A DNA stretch of 64,000 nucleotides. It comes from Labrys monachus. Its GTDB lineage: Bacteria; Pseudomonadota; Alphaproteobacteria; Rhizobiales; Labraceae. Positions 55,534 through 63,860 of the stretch are shown piece by piece. A program made the translations under genes and the position numbers. The stretch spans positions 3,181,501 through 3,245,500 of the forward strand of contig NZ_JAUSVK010000001.1 of assembly GCF_030814655.1 (NCBI RefSeq). The letters are read 5' to 3'. Position 1 is the first letter of the stretch. Each line of letters begins with the position of its first letter. The notes under the pieces are model-generated. The model ran no database searches. It worked only from the letters and a program-made list of their open reading frames with translations, and was not told the origin of the DNA.

Positions 55534-56433
55534 ATGACTGATCCGCTGTCGGATGTTCTCAACGTTCTCGGCGCAAGGGTGACCCGCCGCACCCGGCTGG
55601 AAGCCGCGGGACGATGGGCCCTCGCATTTCCCGCTCTCGAGCGCCTCAAATTCGTGGCGCTCGTGCGGGGAGCCGGCTGGATGATGCTGCCGGGGCGGCC
55701 GCCGCAACTGTTGAGCGCAGGCGATGTCTGCCTGCTCGGATGCACGGCCTATACGATAGCCAGCGACCCGGCGCTGCCGCCCCTCGATGGCCAGCCTTTC
55801 TACGGCGCTGGCTGCGATACGGCACGTCTCGGAGGCGACGAGACGGTTTCGATCGGGGGAACCGTCACCTTCGCCCCGGGGCATGCGGATTTCCTGCTCG
55901 GCATGCTGCCGGATTTCCTGTTCGTTCCGCGATCCTCGGCTGCGTCCGGCGCGATTTCGACGATCCTCGGGTTGATGGATGACGAGGCCAAGCGGGACAT
56001 CATCGGCAGCGGGATCGTAAGTGCCCGGCTCGCCGATGTGTTGCTGGTGGAGGCGATCCGCGCCTATGCGGGGAGTGTCGGGCAGGTCGAGATCGGATGG
56101 CTTGGCGCTCTCTCGGATCCTCGGCTGGGCCGGGTGCTTCGCGTCATTCACGGGGATATCGCGCAGCCTTGGACGGTGGCCCGGCTCGCCGGCGTGGCCG
56201 GCATGTCGCGTGCTGCCTTCTCCGCGGCGTTCACGCGCCGGGTGGGACAGCCGCCGCTCGCCTATGTGCGCGCGTGGCGTCTCACCATCGCTCGGGTGGC
56301 GGTGGCGCGTGGAGACGACACGGTCGCCAGCATCGCCGGCCAGGTCGGCTACACGTCGCAGAGCGCATTCGGCCACGCTTTCAAGCGCGCTTTCGGCCGG
56401 CCTCCGAAGGCTCATGCCTTTCGCTCGTCTTGA
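55534..56433 (+). CDS. AraC-family regulator with cupin sensor
   Basis: The protein of about 299 aa has a cupin_6-type N-terminal domain (DPLSDVLNVLGARVTRRTRL, LSAGDVCLLG) and an HTH pair (VARLAGVAGMSRAAFSAAF and QVGYTSQSAFGHAFKRAFG). It is the third regulator of this type in the window and the second within 4 kb. The start is a GTG at 55531 or the following ATG at 55534. It most likely controls the divergent SDR gene. Confidence 0.88.
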   Translation: MTDPLSDVLNVLGARVTRRTRLEAAGRWALAFPALERLKFVALVRGAGWMMLPGRPPQLLSAGDVCLLGCTAYTIASDPALPPLDGQPFYGAGCDTARLGGDETVSIGGTVTFAPGHADFLLGMLPDFLFVPRSSAASGAISTILGLMDDEAKRDIIGSGIVSARLADVLLVEAIRAYAGSVGQVEIGWLGALSDPRLGRVLRVIHGDIAQPWTVARLAGVAGMSRAAFSAAFTRRVGQPPLAYVRAWRLTIARVAVARGDDTVASIAGQVGYTSQSAFGHAFKRAFGRPPKAHAFRSS

Positions 56434-56537
56434 AGTGCGGAGGCGAACGTGAACAAACGCCGTGATCCCCGAGACGCCACCAATCTCGGTGTGACAGCGC
56501 GGGTCTACGAGACGGGTAAATTCTCGGCTGGCATGGC

Positions 56538-57536
56538 CTAAGTCGAAAGTTTTCCAGAGTCGATCGTCAGCGTCACAATGATTCCGTCACTGGACCAGTC
56601 CGTTTTGATGACACCGCCAAGCTGGCCGGTCACGATGCGGTTAAGCAGCTTGCTGCCATAGCCTTCGCCGGCCGGAGGCTCGACCGACGGGCCGCCGCGC
56701 TCTGTCCACACGATGCACAAGTGACCGTCGCTGTTCGTCCCCGAAACATCGAGCATACCCGCACCAATCGAGAGGGCGCCATATTTCAGCGAATTCGTTG
56801 CAAGCTCATGCATGACGAGCGCAAGGGTCGTGGCGGCACGTTCGCCCACCCCCATCCGGGGAACCGCAACGCGGACGCGCCCGCTGAAAGCAGCGGAATC
56901 GTCGTAGGGAGCCAGGACCAACGAGATGATATCACCCAGCAAGGCGGCCCGGCCCTGATGGCCCGGCAGCGGGCGGACAGCGTCATGCGCTCTGCCGAGC
57001 GCGGCCAGGCGTTCCGTCAGCTCCTTCGCCATTTCATGGACGGTCGTGGTCGAGCGCGAGGTTATCGTCGTAAGACCGGTCGCGATGGCCAGGAGATTCT
57101 TGACCCTGTGACTCATCTCACCGGCAAGAAGCTCGTGCCCCTCTTCTGCCTGCTTGCGTCCTGTCACGTCGAGGAAAACACCCGACATCTGCCCCTTGTG
57201 CAGCCCTTCGTCATTGCCGAGGCCGCGAGATGAAATCCATCGAATTTCTTCATCCAGGAGGATGCGAAAGTCGATCTCATACGCGCCCACCATGGCCCGC
57301 GTGGCGGCGAACGCGGCGCGCACCCTGTCCCGGTCCGCGGGATGAATGCGAGAAGAAAGGTCCTCGAACGTCACATTTTTTGTTTGCGGCAGGCCCCAAA
57401 GAGCAAAACCTCGCTCGTCCATTGCAAAAGCGTCGGTTTCAACCGTCCACGACCACAGCGCCACGCCCGCGGCATTCAGGGCACGCTTGAGATTTTGCGC
57501 TTCCCGCAGGGGATGGTTTTCGTCGCTGAATGGCAT
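56538..57536 (-). CDS. PAS-containing HWE-family sensor histidine kinase
   Basis: The 332-aa cytosolic kinase has a PAS domain (about 12-130, ending DVTGRKQAEEG) and an HWE kinase core: phospho-acceptor H143 in EMSHRVKNLLAIA, N-box MHELATNSLKYGAL, and the diagnostic WTE in IVWTERGGP. There is no membrane segment, so it senses a cytosolic signal such as light, oxygen or a ligand. HWE kinases are abundant in Hyphomicrobiales and often work in the general stress response through PhyR-like proteins. No response regulator is adjacent. Confidence 0.9.
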   Translation of the reverse strand: MPFSDENHPLREAQNLKRALNAAGVALWSWTVETDAFAMDERGFALWGLPQTKNVTFEDLSSRIHPADRDRVRAAFAATRAMVGAYEIDFRILLDEEIRWISSRGLGNDEGLHKGQMSGVFLDVTGRKQAEEGHELLAGEMSHRVKNLLAIATGLTTITSRSTTTVHEMAKELTERLAALGRAHDAVRPLPGHQGRAALLGDIISLVLAPYDDSAAFSGRVRVAVPRMGVGERAATTLALVMHELATNSLKYGALSIGAGMLDVSGTNSDGHLCIVWTERGGPSVEPPAGEGYGSKLLNRIVTGQLGGVIKTDWSSDGIIVTLTIDSGKLST

Positions 57537-57676
57537 GGCCTTCTCCCGTCTTCAACGAAGTGAGCAGATCGTGCCCCCCGTTGCGCTAGCGGCGAGACCT
57601 TGGTGAGGTAATTGTCAGGACCGTCAATGCCTAGGCTGAAATAGCTACGCCTTATCAAGAGTCTCGATGAACTGAC

Positions 57677-57766
57677 TGGCGGAAGGGGTGAGATTCGAAC
57701 TCACGGTGGGCTTGCACCCACGGCGGTTTTCAAGACCGCTGCCTTAAACCACTCGGCCACCCTTCC
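57677..57766 (-). tRNA. tRNA-Ser (anticodon TGA)
   Basis: The 90-nt class II tRNA starts GGAAGGG (57766-57760), has a G discriminator and an encoded CCA (57679-57677), the loop CTTGAAA with anticodon TGA, and a long variable arm built on GTGGGTGCAAGCCCAC. The T-arm GTTCGAATC is standard. Confidence 0.95.
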
Positions 57767-57911
57767 GGCACCGGACGGGCGAGACAGGGTCGGCACCGTG
57801 GCGCAAGAAGGCCTGTCTAGCAGGGAAGACGGAAGAGTCAAAGGGTCAAACGCGGCGTCCGGCGGCCGCGTTCGATCGTCTCGGGACGGTACCCGGTCTG
57901 GCCGAGGCGCT

Positions 57912-60900
57912 TCAGAACAGGCTGAACTGCTGGGGCCTGCGCCTTGCCGGCGGCGCGGCGCGGACCACGGTCAATTCGGCGCCGATGTCGCGCAGAAAGG
58001 GCGAAGCCGGCAGCGCTCGCCTCGCGCCGCGCCAGAACCGGTCGGCGGCGCGGGTGAGGAACAGCCTGTCCCGCGCCCGCGTCATGGCGACATAGAACAG
58101 CCGCCGCTCTTCGGCACCGGCCTCCCCGCTTTCCTCCGCCGGCCCCCAGGAGAACGGCATGAGGCCCTCCTCCATGCCGACGACGAAGACCACCGGGAAT
58201 TCCAGTCCCTTGGCGGCATGCATGGTGGCGAGCAGCACCCGGTCGGCACGCGGATCGTAGAAATCGGCCTCGGTCGAAAGCGCGACCTGCTCCCTCAGGC
58301 GTGCCTCGTCGCCCGCGACGGCCGCCGAAGCCGCGAGCGACGCGAGCCATGCCCTGGCCTCGGCAACCGCAGGGCCGGCTTCCTCCCGCGAGCGCGCCGC
58401 CTGCGCGGTGGCGGCGATGCGTGCCGGCAGATCCGGCCCCTCGGCCTCCCCGCCCTGCTCGGCGAGCAGATGGAGGATCGCCTCCACCCCCGCATGGTCG
58501 GCCAGGCGCGCCGGCGAGCTCTTCCGGTAGGGAATGCCGGCGCGGTCGAAGGCGTCCCGCAGCGCCGCCGCCTGCATGTCCGTGCGGTAGAGGACGGCGA
58601 AATCGGCAAAGCCGAGAGAGGCTTGGTCGAGAGAGGCATGCTCGAGAGAGGCTTGGCCGCCCCGGCCGCGATGCTTCCCCTTGCCGGCCTCCAGCAGGTC
58701 GTGGCCGCCGAGGATCTCCTCGATCGTCCTCGCCACGAAGTCGGCCTCCGCCTGCTCCGAGACGGCGGCATGGAGCACGATCGGCTCATCCATGGGGCGC
58801 GTGATGCCGTCCGGCGCCATGCCGACGAGTTGCGAAGCCGCGGTGACGATGGTGCCGCTCGAGCGGTAGTTGCGCGCCAGGCGCACCGTCGGCGCGGCGG
58901 GGAAGTCGCGGGCGAAGCGTTCGAAGCAGGTCGCGTCCGCCCCGCGGAAGCCGTAGATCGCCTGGTTGGGATCGCCGATGACGCAGAGCCTGCCCGCCGG
59001 ACCGGCGATGAGGCGCAGCAGGCGATATTGCTGCTCGTCGACGTCCTGGAACTCGTCGGCGAGGATATGGGCGAAGCGCGCGCGCCACAGCGCCGCGATC
59101 CCGGCATGCTCTTCCAGGAGTTTCACCGGCAGCGCGACCAGATCGTCGAAATCGAGCCAGCCCTGCTCCCGGCCGAGCCGGTCGAGCGTGGCGAGGGCCT
59201 GCATTTCCTCCGGCTCCCCTCCCGCGCCCGTGCGCTTGAGCACCGATACGGCGCGGACGAGGCGGGCGGCACGGGTGTCGCCGAGGCCCAGCGCCGTCGC
59301 CAGGGCCGCCTTGCGCTCGGCCTCGTCGGCGATGCGGAAGCCGGGATCGAGGCCGAGGGCCGCACCATGGGCACGCAGGATCGAAAGCCCGAGGGAATGG
59401 AAGCTGTGCACCGCCACCGCCGCGGCCTCGCCGGGCAGCAGCAGGGCGAGCCGGGCCCGCAATTCCTCCGTCGCCCGGCGCGTGAAGGTGATGGCGAGGC
59501 AGGAGGCGGCAGCCACGCCGCATTCGGCGACCAGATGCGCGATGCGGTGGGTGAGCATGCGCGTCTTGCCCGAACCGGGACCGGCGACGACGGCCAGCGC
59601 CGTGTCGACCATCGCGGCCGCGCGGGCCTGGTCGTCGTCGAGCGCGGCGAGGAGCCCGGACCGTCCGGAGGGCCGCGGCGGCGCAAGGGGCTCCGCCGGC
59701 AGGGCTGCCTCCACCCGGGCCGGTTCGCCGGACGGCGCCTTCGGCGCGCGCACCCGGCGGTGCACCGGCGCCTCGAACAGGCGCTCGCCGCGCGTGAAGC
59801 GGCTGAGCTCGCCCTCCTCGAACAGGCGGATCACGCCATATTCGCCGTCATAGCCGGCCTGCCGGATCACCGTGCCGGCGCGCAGCCGCGAGACGGCTTC
59901 CCCGAGCAGCGGATCGGCGCGTTCGATCTCCTCCACCGGCACCGTGCCGAGGATGCCAAGCTCCGGGCCGAGCGCGGCGCTGGTCCGCGCATAGGCCTGG
60001 TCGACCGCCTTGGAGGCGACGCCGCTGCCGAGAATCTCCGAGAGGATCTCCGGCAGGGGCACGAGGCTCGACACCTCGCCCGCAGTCGCCGGCGGCGCGG
60101 CATCCGCCTCGCTGCGGTCGGCGAGCATCTCGACGCGGTGGGCCACCCCCACGGTGACGCGGGAGCCGCAGACCGGGCAGCGGCCGTCGAGCGCCAGGGT
60201 CTGCCGGGGATCGAGCCGCACGCCGCAGGCGCGGTGGCCATCCATGTGGTACTTGCCCTCCTCGGGAAAGAACTCGACGGTGCCGTCATAGCCCTCCCCC
60301 GTCTCCAGGGCCCTGCGGATGGCGAAATAGTCCGGCTCGCAGGAGAAGCGCGTCGCTTCGCGGCCGAGCTTGCCGGGCGAATGGGCATCGGAATTGGACG
60401 TCAGCCGGTAGCGGTCGAGCGAGGACACCCGCCAGTTCATCGCCGGATCGGAGGAAAGTCCGGTCTCCACCGCGAAGATGTGCTCGGCGAGGTCGCCATA
60501 GCAGTCTCCGATCGAATCGAAGCCCGACTGCGAGCCGAGGGCGGCGAACCACGGCGTCCAGATATGGGCCGGCACGAGATAGGAATGCGGCCCCGATTCC
60601 AGCGCGACCTCGAGCAGGTCGCGCGAATCGAGTCCGAGGATCGGCCGTCCGTCGGAGGCGATGTTGCCGATCCGCCCCAGGCTCGCCGCCAGCCGGTCGG
60701 CGGAGGCGAAATCGGGCGCGTAGATCAAATGATGGATCTTCCGGGTCTTCTCGCCCTTCTTGTAGATGGTCGAGATTTCCGTGGAGAGCATGAAACGGAC
60801 GGGCATGCGGCAGGAGGGCGGCAATGTCCGGAAGACATCCGCCTCGATATCGGGCCTGAGGCGGAACAGGCCGCCGCCATCCGCAACGAGCTTATCCTTG

Positions 60901-61055
60901 ATTTCCGCCAGCCAGGCCGGATGCACGCAGTCGCCGGTGCCGACGACACCGATGCCCTTGCGCGCCGCCCACCAGGCGAGATGCTCGAGATCGAGGTCCC
61001 GGCTGGTGGCGCGGGAGTATTTCGAATGGACGTGCAGGTCGGCGTGAAAGGCCAT
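57912..61055 (-). CDS. Fusion of endonuclease-Q-like PHP nuclease and UvrD/PcrA-like helicase
   Basis: The 1047-aa protein has two full modules. Residues 1-430 match the EndoQ family, which nicks 5' of deoxyuracil, hypoxanthine, xanthine and abasic sites: DLHVHSKYSRATSRD (metal ligands H8, H10), GTGDCVHP (D42, H45), VETGLSSDPAMNWR, TSNSDAHSPGKLGRE (D223, H225), and a zinc-finger-like CPVCGSRVTVGVAHRVE (C293, C296, with C277). Residues 465-1047 are a UvrD helicase: AGPGSGKT 491-498, DEFQD 667-671, VIGDPNQAIYGFRGA, HAAKGLEF, YVAMTRARDRL. The ATG at 61055 gives MAFHADLHVH; one at 61142 adds 29 residues. A 15-bp DNA repeat lies in the helicase at 58614-58658. Confidence 0.9.
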   Translation of the reverse strand: MAFHADLHVHSKYSRATSRDLDLEHLAWWAARKGIGVVGTGDCVHPAWLAEIKDKLVADGGGLFRLRPDIEADVFRTLPPSCRMPVRFMLSTEISTIYKKGEKTRKIHHLIYAPDFASADRLAASLGRIGNIASDGRPILGLDSRDLLEVALESGPHSYLVPAHIWTPWFAALGSQSGFDSIGDCYGDLAEHIFAVETGLSSDPAMNWRVSSLDRYRLTSNSDAHSPGKLGREATRFSCEPDYFAIRRALETGEGYDGTVEFFPEEGKYHMDGHRACGVRLDPRQTLALDGRCPVCGSRVTVGVAHRVEMLADRSEADAAPPATAGEVSSLVPLPEILSEILGSGVASKAVDQAYARTSAALGPELGILGTVPVEEIERADPLLGEAVSRLRAGTVIRQAGYDGEYGVIRLFEEGELSRFTRGERLFEAPVHRRVRAPKAPSGEPARVEAALPAEPLAPPRPSGRSGLLAALDDDQARAAAMVDTALAVVAGPGSGKTRMLTHRIAHLVAECGVAAASCLAITFTRRATEELRARLALLLPGEAAAVAVHSFHSLGLSILRAHGAALGLDPGFRIADEAERKAALATALGLGDTRAARLVRAVSVLKRTGAGGEPEEMQALATLDRLGREQGWLDFDDLVALPVKLLEEHAGIAALWRARFAHILADEFQDVDEQQYRLLRLIAGPAGRLCVIGDPNQAIYGFRGADATCFERFARDFPAAPTVRLARNYRSSGTIVTAASQLVGMAPDGITRPMDEPIVLHAAVSEQAEADFVARTIEEILGGHDLLEAGKGKHRGRGGQASLEHASLDQASLGFADFAVLYRTDMQAAALRDAFDRAGIPYRKSSPARLADHAGVEAILHLLAEQGGEAEGPDLPARIAATAQAARSREEAGPAVAEARAWLASLAASAAVAGDEARLREQVALSTEADFYDPRADRVLLATMHAAKGLEFPVVFVVGMEEGLMPFSWGPAEESGEAGAEERRLFYVAMTRARDRLFLTRAADRFWRGARRALPASPFLRDIGAELTVVRAAPPARRRPQQFSLF
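58614..58658. repeat. Three tandem 15-bp repeats inside the helicase module
   Basis: Units GAGAGAGGCTTGGTC, GAGAGAGGCATGCTC and GAGAGAGGCTTGGCC lie head to tail. On the coding strand they give the pentapeptides QASLE, HASLD and QASLG, between helicase motifs III and V. The period keeps the frame, so copy number could change without breaking the gene. Confidence 0.85.
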
Positions 61056-61321
61056 GGCAGCTTCGGCGCAGGTGAGGAAGCGCCGATCGGGGCGGCGCGC
61101 CTCTGCATATAGGCCTCGTCCCCGGAGGATGCATCCCCGCACGCCATCGCGAACGGCCTCCGGCGCGGCCTTGCCACGTCACCGCGGGCCGCGCGGCATC
61201 GACGATCTGCCGCTGACGGAATCGGCGCGGCCGTGTCATATCTCCTCCCGGGTTCAATTCGCGTGCCGCCGGGTTCGTCGAGGGCTTCGATTGCCGCCGG
61301 CCTCATGGAGGGAGTTGTCGC
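61056..61321. promoter_or_regulatory. Divergent promoter region between the nuclease-helicase and the oxygenase genes
   Basis: The 266-bp gap must contain both promoters. GTTC-AATTCGC-GTGC (61252-61266) differs by one base from the LexA form GTTC-N7-GTTC, and a GGATGCATCC palindrome sits at about 61125. The ribosome site GGAGGGAG precedes the GTG at 61322. No strong -35/-10 pair stands out. Confidence 0.4.
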
Positions 61322-63709
61322 GTGTCATCAATTGCCGCCGACTTGGCGAAGTTGCTGGCCGGGGTCCAGCGCCCCGGCGATTTCTGCACCACCGGCGTCG
61401 CCACCATCTTCGCGCCCGGTCTGGAAATCGAAGGGGTGGGGCCGATCTCGCTGCCGTTTCCCAGGATCCAACTCGAGGCTCTGATCGCCGCGGCCGAGCA
61501 GGCTCCTTACGGCCGAGGCAACCAGACCCTGGTCGACACCGATATACGCCGGAGCTGGCAGATCGATGCCGGCAAGGTCCACATTCACGGCAAGGCATGG
61601 GCGAGGAGCCTGCAGGAGATCGTCGACCGGGTCGCTGCGGGCCTCGGCGTGAGCGACCCGATCAAGCCGGAACTCTACAAGCTCCTGGCCTATGATGAAG
61701 GCGGCTTTTTCGTAAGCCACCGCGACACCGAGAAAGCGCCCGGCATGTTCGCGACGCTCATCATCGTGCTCCCCTCGGCCTATACGGGCGGCGAACTTGT
61801 CGTTCGCCATCGCGACCGCGAAATCCGCTTCGACCCGCACGGCCAGGACCCGTCCGAAGTGGCCTTCGCCGCCTTCTATGCCGATTGCCTGCATGAATTG
61901 CTGCCGGTGACCTCGGGCTGCCGGCTCGCCCTCGTCTATAACCTGCTGCGCCAGGGTACCGGCGATGCGCCCAGGCCGCCGAGCCACGAGGCCGAACGGG
62001 ACAGCCTGGCCGATCTGCTGCGCCGATGGAGCGAGGACGAAAGCCCGGTCCGCCGGCGCGACGACGAGCCGTCGGACGAAGACGCCTATGGTGACGAGGA
62101 CGACGAGGGCGAGGATGATGAGGGCGAGGGCGATGAGGAAGACGGTCCGCCAGCAAAGCTGATCTACCCGCTCGAACACGTCTATACCACGGCCAGCCTG
62201 TCCTTCGATGCCCTGAAGGGAGCCGATGCTGCGAGAGCGGCGACGCTTCTGGCGGCGGCCCGCGCCGCTCACTGCGATCTGCATCTCGCCGTGCTGTCCA
62301 TCGAGGAGAGCGGCAGCGCCGAATATACCGGCTACGGCATCCGCAGCCGAGGACGACATTACGACGACGAAACGGAAGAGGACGAATTCGACGTCATCGA
62401 GGTCATGGAGAGCCACGAGACCCTGTCGGAGTGGCGTCGGCCTGACGGCAGCGCTCCGGCGCTCGGCGTCCTTCCCGTCAATCCCGAGGAAGTATCGCCG
62501 CCCGACGCCCTCGACGACCTCGTGCCGGACAAGCAGAGCTTCTTCGAGGCCACCGGCAACGAAGGCGCTTCGTTCGAACGCAGCTACCGCAAGGCCGCGC
62601 TGGTGGTCTGGCCGAACAGCCGGCGGCTCGCGATCGTCAACCAGGGAAGCCTGGGGGACACCCTGCACTATCTCGCCGATCTCACCGAGCAGTGGGCAGC
62701 CGGCGGCGGCGATCCTCAATCGCCTTCATGGGCGCTCGCACATGAATTGTCCGGGCACATGCTGGCGACCTGGCCGAAGCGGAGTTGGAGCACGGCCAAG
62801 GGGCCGAGCGACGCCACCACGATGCTGAACCTGCTCGGCAGGCTCGACGACGTCGCGCATATCGATCGCTTTCTCGCCGAGGTCTCCGTCGGCGCGCTCT
62901 CGCGGGGCGACAACGAAGCCGTGCTGCAGGCCGTTCGCCGGCTGCCGCGCAGCCGCAGGATCGAGTTGCTGACGCGCATCGTCACGGAAAGCGCGCCGTC
63001 CGCACTCGATATCGCGGCCAACCTGCTGGTACAGGCCGCCCGGGCGGCGGAAGATGGAAGCCTTGACCTGCCACCTGCGGATCTTCTGCCGGCAGCGGCC
63101 GGTCTGCTCGCGGCCTTGCCCGGCGATCCCGCGGAGGAGCCGCCAATACCGTCCTGGCAATGGCCCGCTCCGATCGAACCGGACGTCGTCGTGGATGCGG
63201 TGACGGCGCTTGCGCAAATCGATTCGAAGCTCGCGGGCGCTGCGGTCGATACTCTTCTCGCCTGGCCCAAGACATACGATCTCGACGAGGTGCTGGTTCC
63301 TGTCGTCCTGAAGCTGGACCGGTCGGCAAGCTCGGCGGCGATGATGCGTCTGCGCACGGCCTGTGCCCTTCATCTCGGCGCCCGGATCGCCGAACCTTTG
63401 GCGCCGCCCGCCGACTGGAGGCGTCCCAGCGCGGTAAAATGCTCCTGCGAACGTTGCAGCCTGTTCCGCCGCTTCCTCGCCGATCCCAGGCTCCAGACGT
63501 GGAGCTACAAGGCCGTGCAGGCCGATCGCAGCCATGTGGAGAGCACGATCCGCGAGGGACGTTACGACGTCGACGTCACCACGCTCCGGCAGGGCTCGCC
63601 CCATACGCTGGTCTGCACCAAGAACCAGGCGAGCTATGAGCGCAGGGTCCTGCAGCGCAAGAAGGACCTGGTCGACCTCGCGCAAATCGAGAGTCTCTAT
63701 CCTTCATAG
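61322..63709 (+). CDS. Large protein with N-terminal 2OG-Fe(II) dioxygenase domain
   Basis: The 795-aa protein begins at a GTG after GGAGGGAG. Residues about 80-215 form a prolyl-hydroxylase-like double-stranded beta-helix: YKLLAYDEGGFFVSHRDTEK (H133, D135), LIIVLPSAYTGGELVVRH, CLHELLPVTSGCRLALVYN (H191 and R201 for 2OG). A strongly acidic linker follows (about 220-270, DEDDEGEDDEGEGDEED), then 520 residues of mixed helical sequence with no domain I know, ending with CSCERCSLFRRFL (a possible metal site) and a KNQASYERR tail. Substrate unknown. It is divergent from the EndoQ-UvrD fusion. Confidence 0.8.
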   Translation: MSSIAADLAKLLAGVQRPGDFCTTGVATIFAPGLEIEGVGPISLPFPRIQLEALIAAAEQAPYGRGNQTLVDTDIRRSWQIDAGKVHIHGKAWARSLQEIVDRVAAGLGVSDPIKPELYKLLAYDEGGFFVSHRDTEKAPGMFATLIIVLPSAYTGGELVVRHRDREIRFDPHGQDPSEVAFAAFYADCLHELLPVTSGCRLALVYNLLRQGTGDAPRPPSHEAERDSLADLLRRWSEDESPVRRRDDEPSDEDAYGDEDDEGEDDEGEGDEEDGPPAKLIYPLEHVYTTASLSFDALKGADAARAATLLAAARAAHCDLHLAVLSIEESGSAEYTGYGIRSRGRHYDDETEEDEFDVIEVMESHETLSEWRRPDGSAPALGVLPVNPEEVSPPDALDDLVPDKQSFFEATGNEGASFERSYRKAALVVWPNSRRLAIVNQGSLGDTLHYLADLTEQWAAGGGDPQSPSWALAHELSGHMLATWPKRSWSTAKGPSDATTMLNLLGRLDDVAHIDRFLAEVSVGALSRGDNEAVLQAVRRLPRSRRIELLTRIVTESAPSALDIAANLLVQAARAAEDGSLDLPPADLLPAAAGLLAALPGDPAEEPPIPSWQWPAPIEPDVVVDAVTALAQIDSKLAGAAVDTLLAWPKTYDLDEVLVPVVLKLDRSASSAAMMRLRTACALHLGARIAEPLAPPADWRRPSAVKCSCERCSLFRRFLADPRLQTWSYKAVQADRSHVESTIREGRYDVDVTTLRQGSPHTLVCTKNQASYERRVLQRKKDLVDLAQIESLYPS

Positions 63710-63753
63710 GCCTCGCGCCGCCCCGACATGGCGGCCGGGTCCACAGAAGGCAC

Positions 63754-63782
63754 GAGGCCCCGCAACGATGCCGCGGAGCCTC
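63754..63782. terminator. Hairpin between convergent genes
   Basis: GAGGCCCCGC and GCGGAGCCTC pair with one mismatch around a 9-nt loop, 45 nt past the oxygenase stop. This form, built on a GAGGC/GCCTC base, is common as a terminator in Hyphomicrobiales. It may serve both convergent genes. Confidence 0.45.
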
Positions 63783-63860
63783 TCCTCAAAACGGGAACTG
63801 TCGGAAACCGTCCGTCACAGCGCGGCGGCGAGATATCGCCGCCGATGCCGGCACTCAATC

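Noticed and set aside
56450-56540. A 30-codon frame starting with GTG between the third AraC gene and the HWE kinase gene
   Set aside because: It reads VNKRRDPRDATNLGVTARVY at the start, but I recognise no family, there is no clear ribosome site, and the length is too short to support a gene or a fossil.
57798-61112. A plus-strand frame of about 1100 codons covering the EndoQ-UvrD gene
   Set aside because: Same cause: an antisense shadow rich in Arg, Gly, Ala and Glu, no recognisable motif, and it runs through the complete helicase gene.
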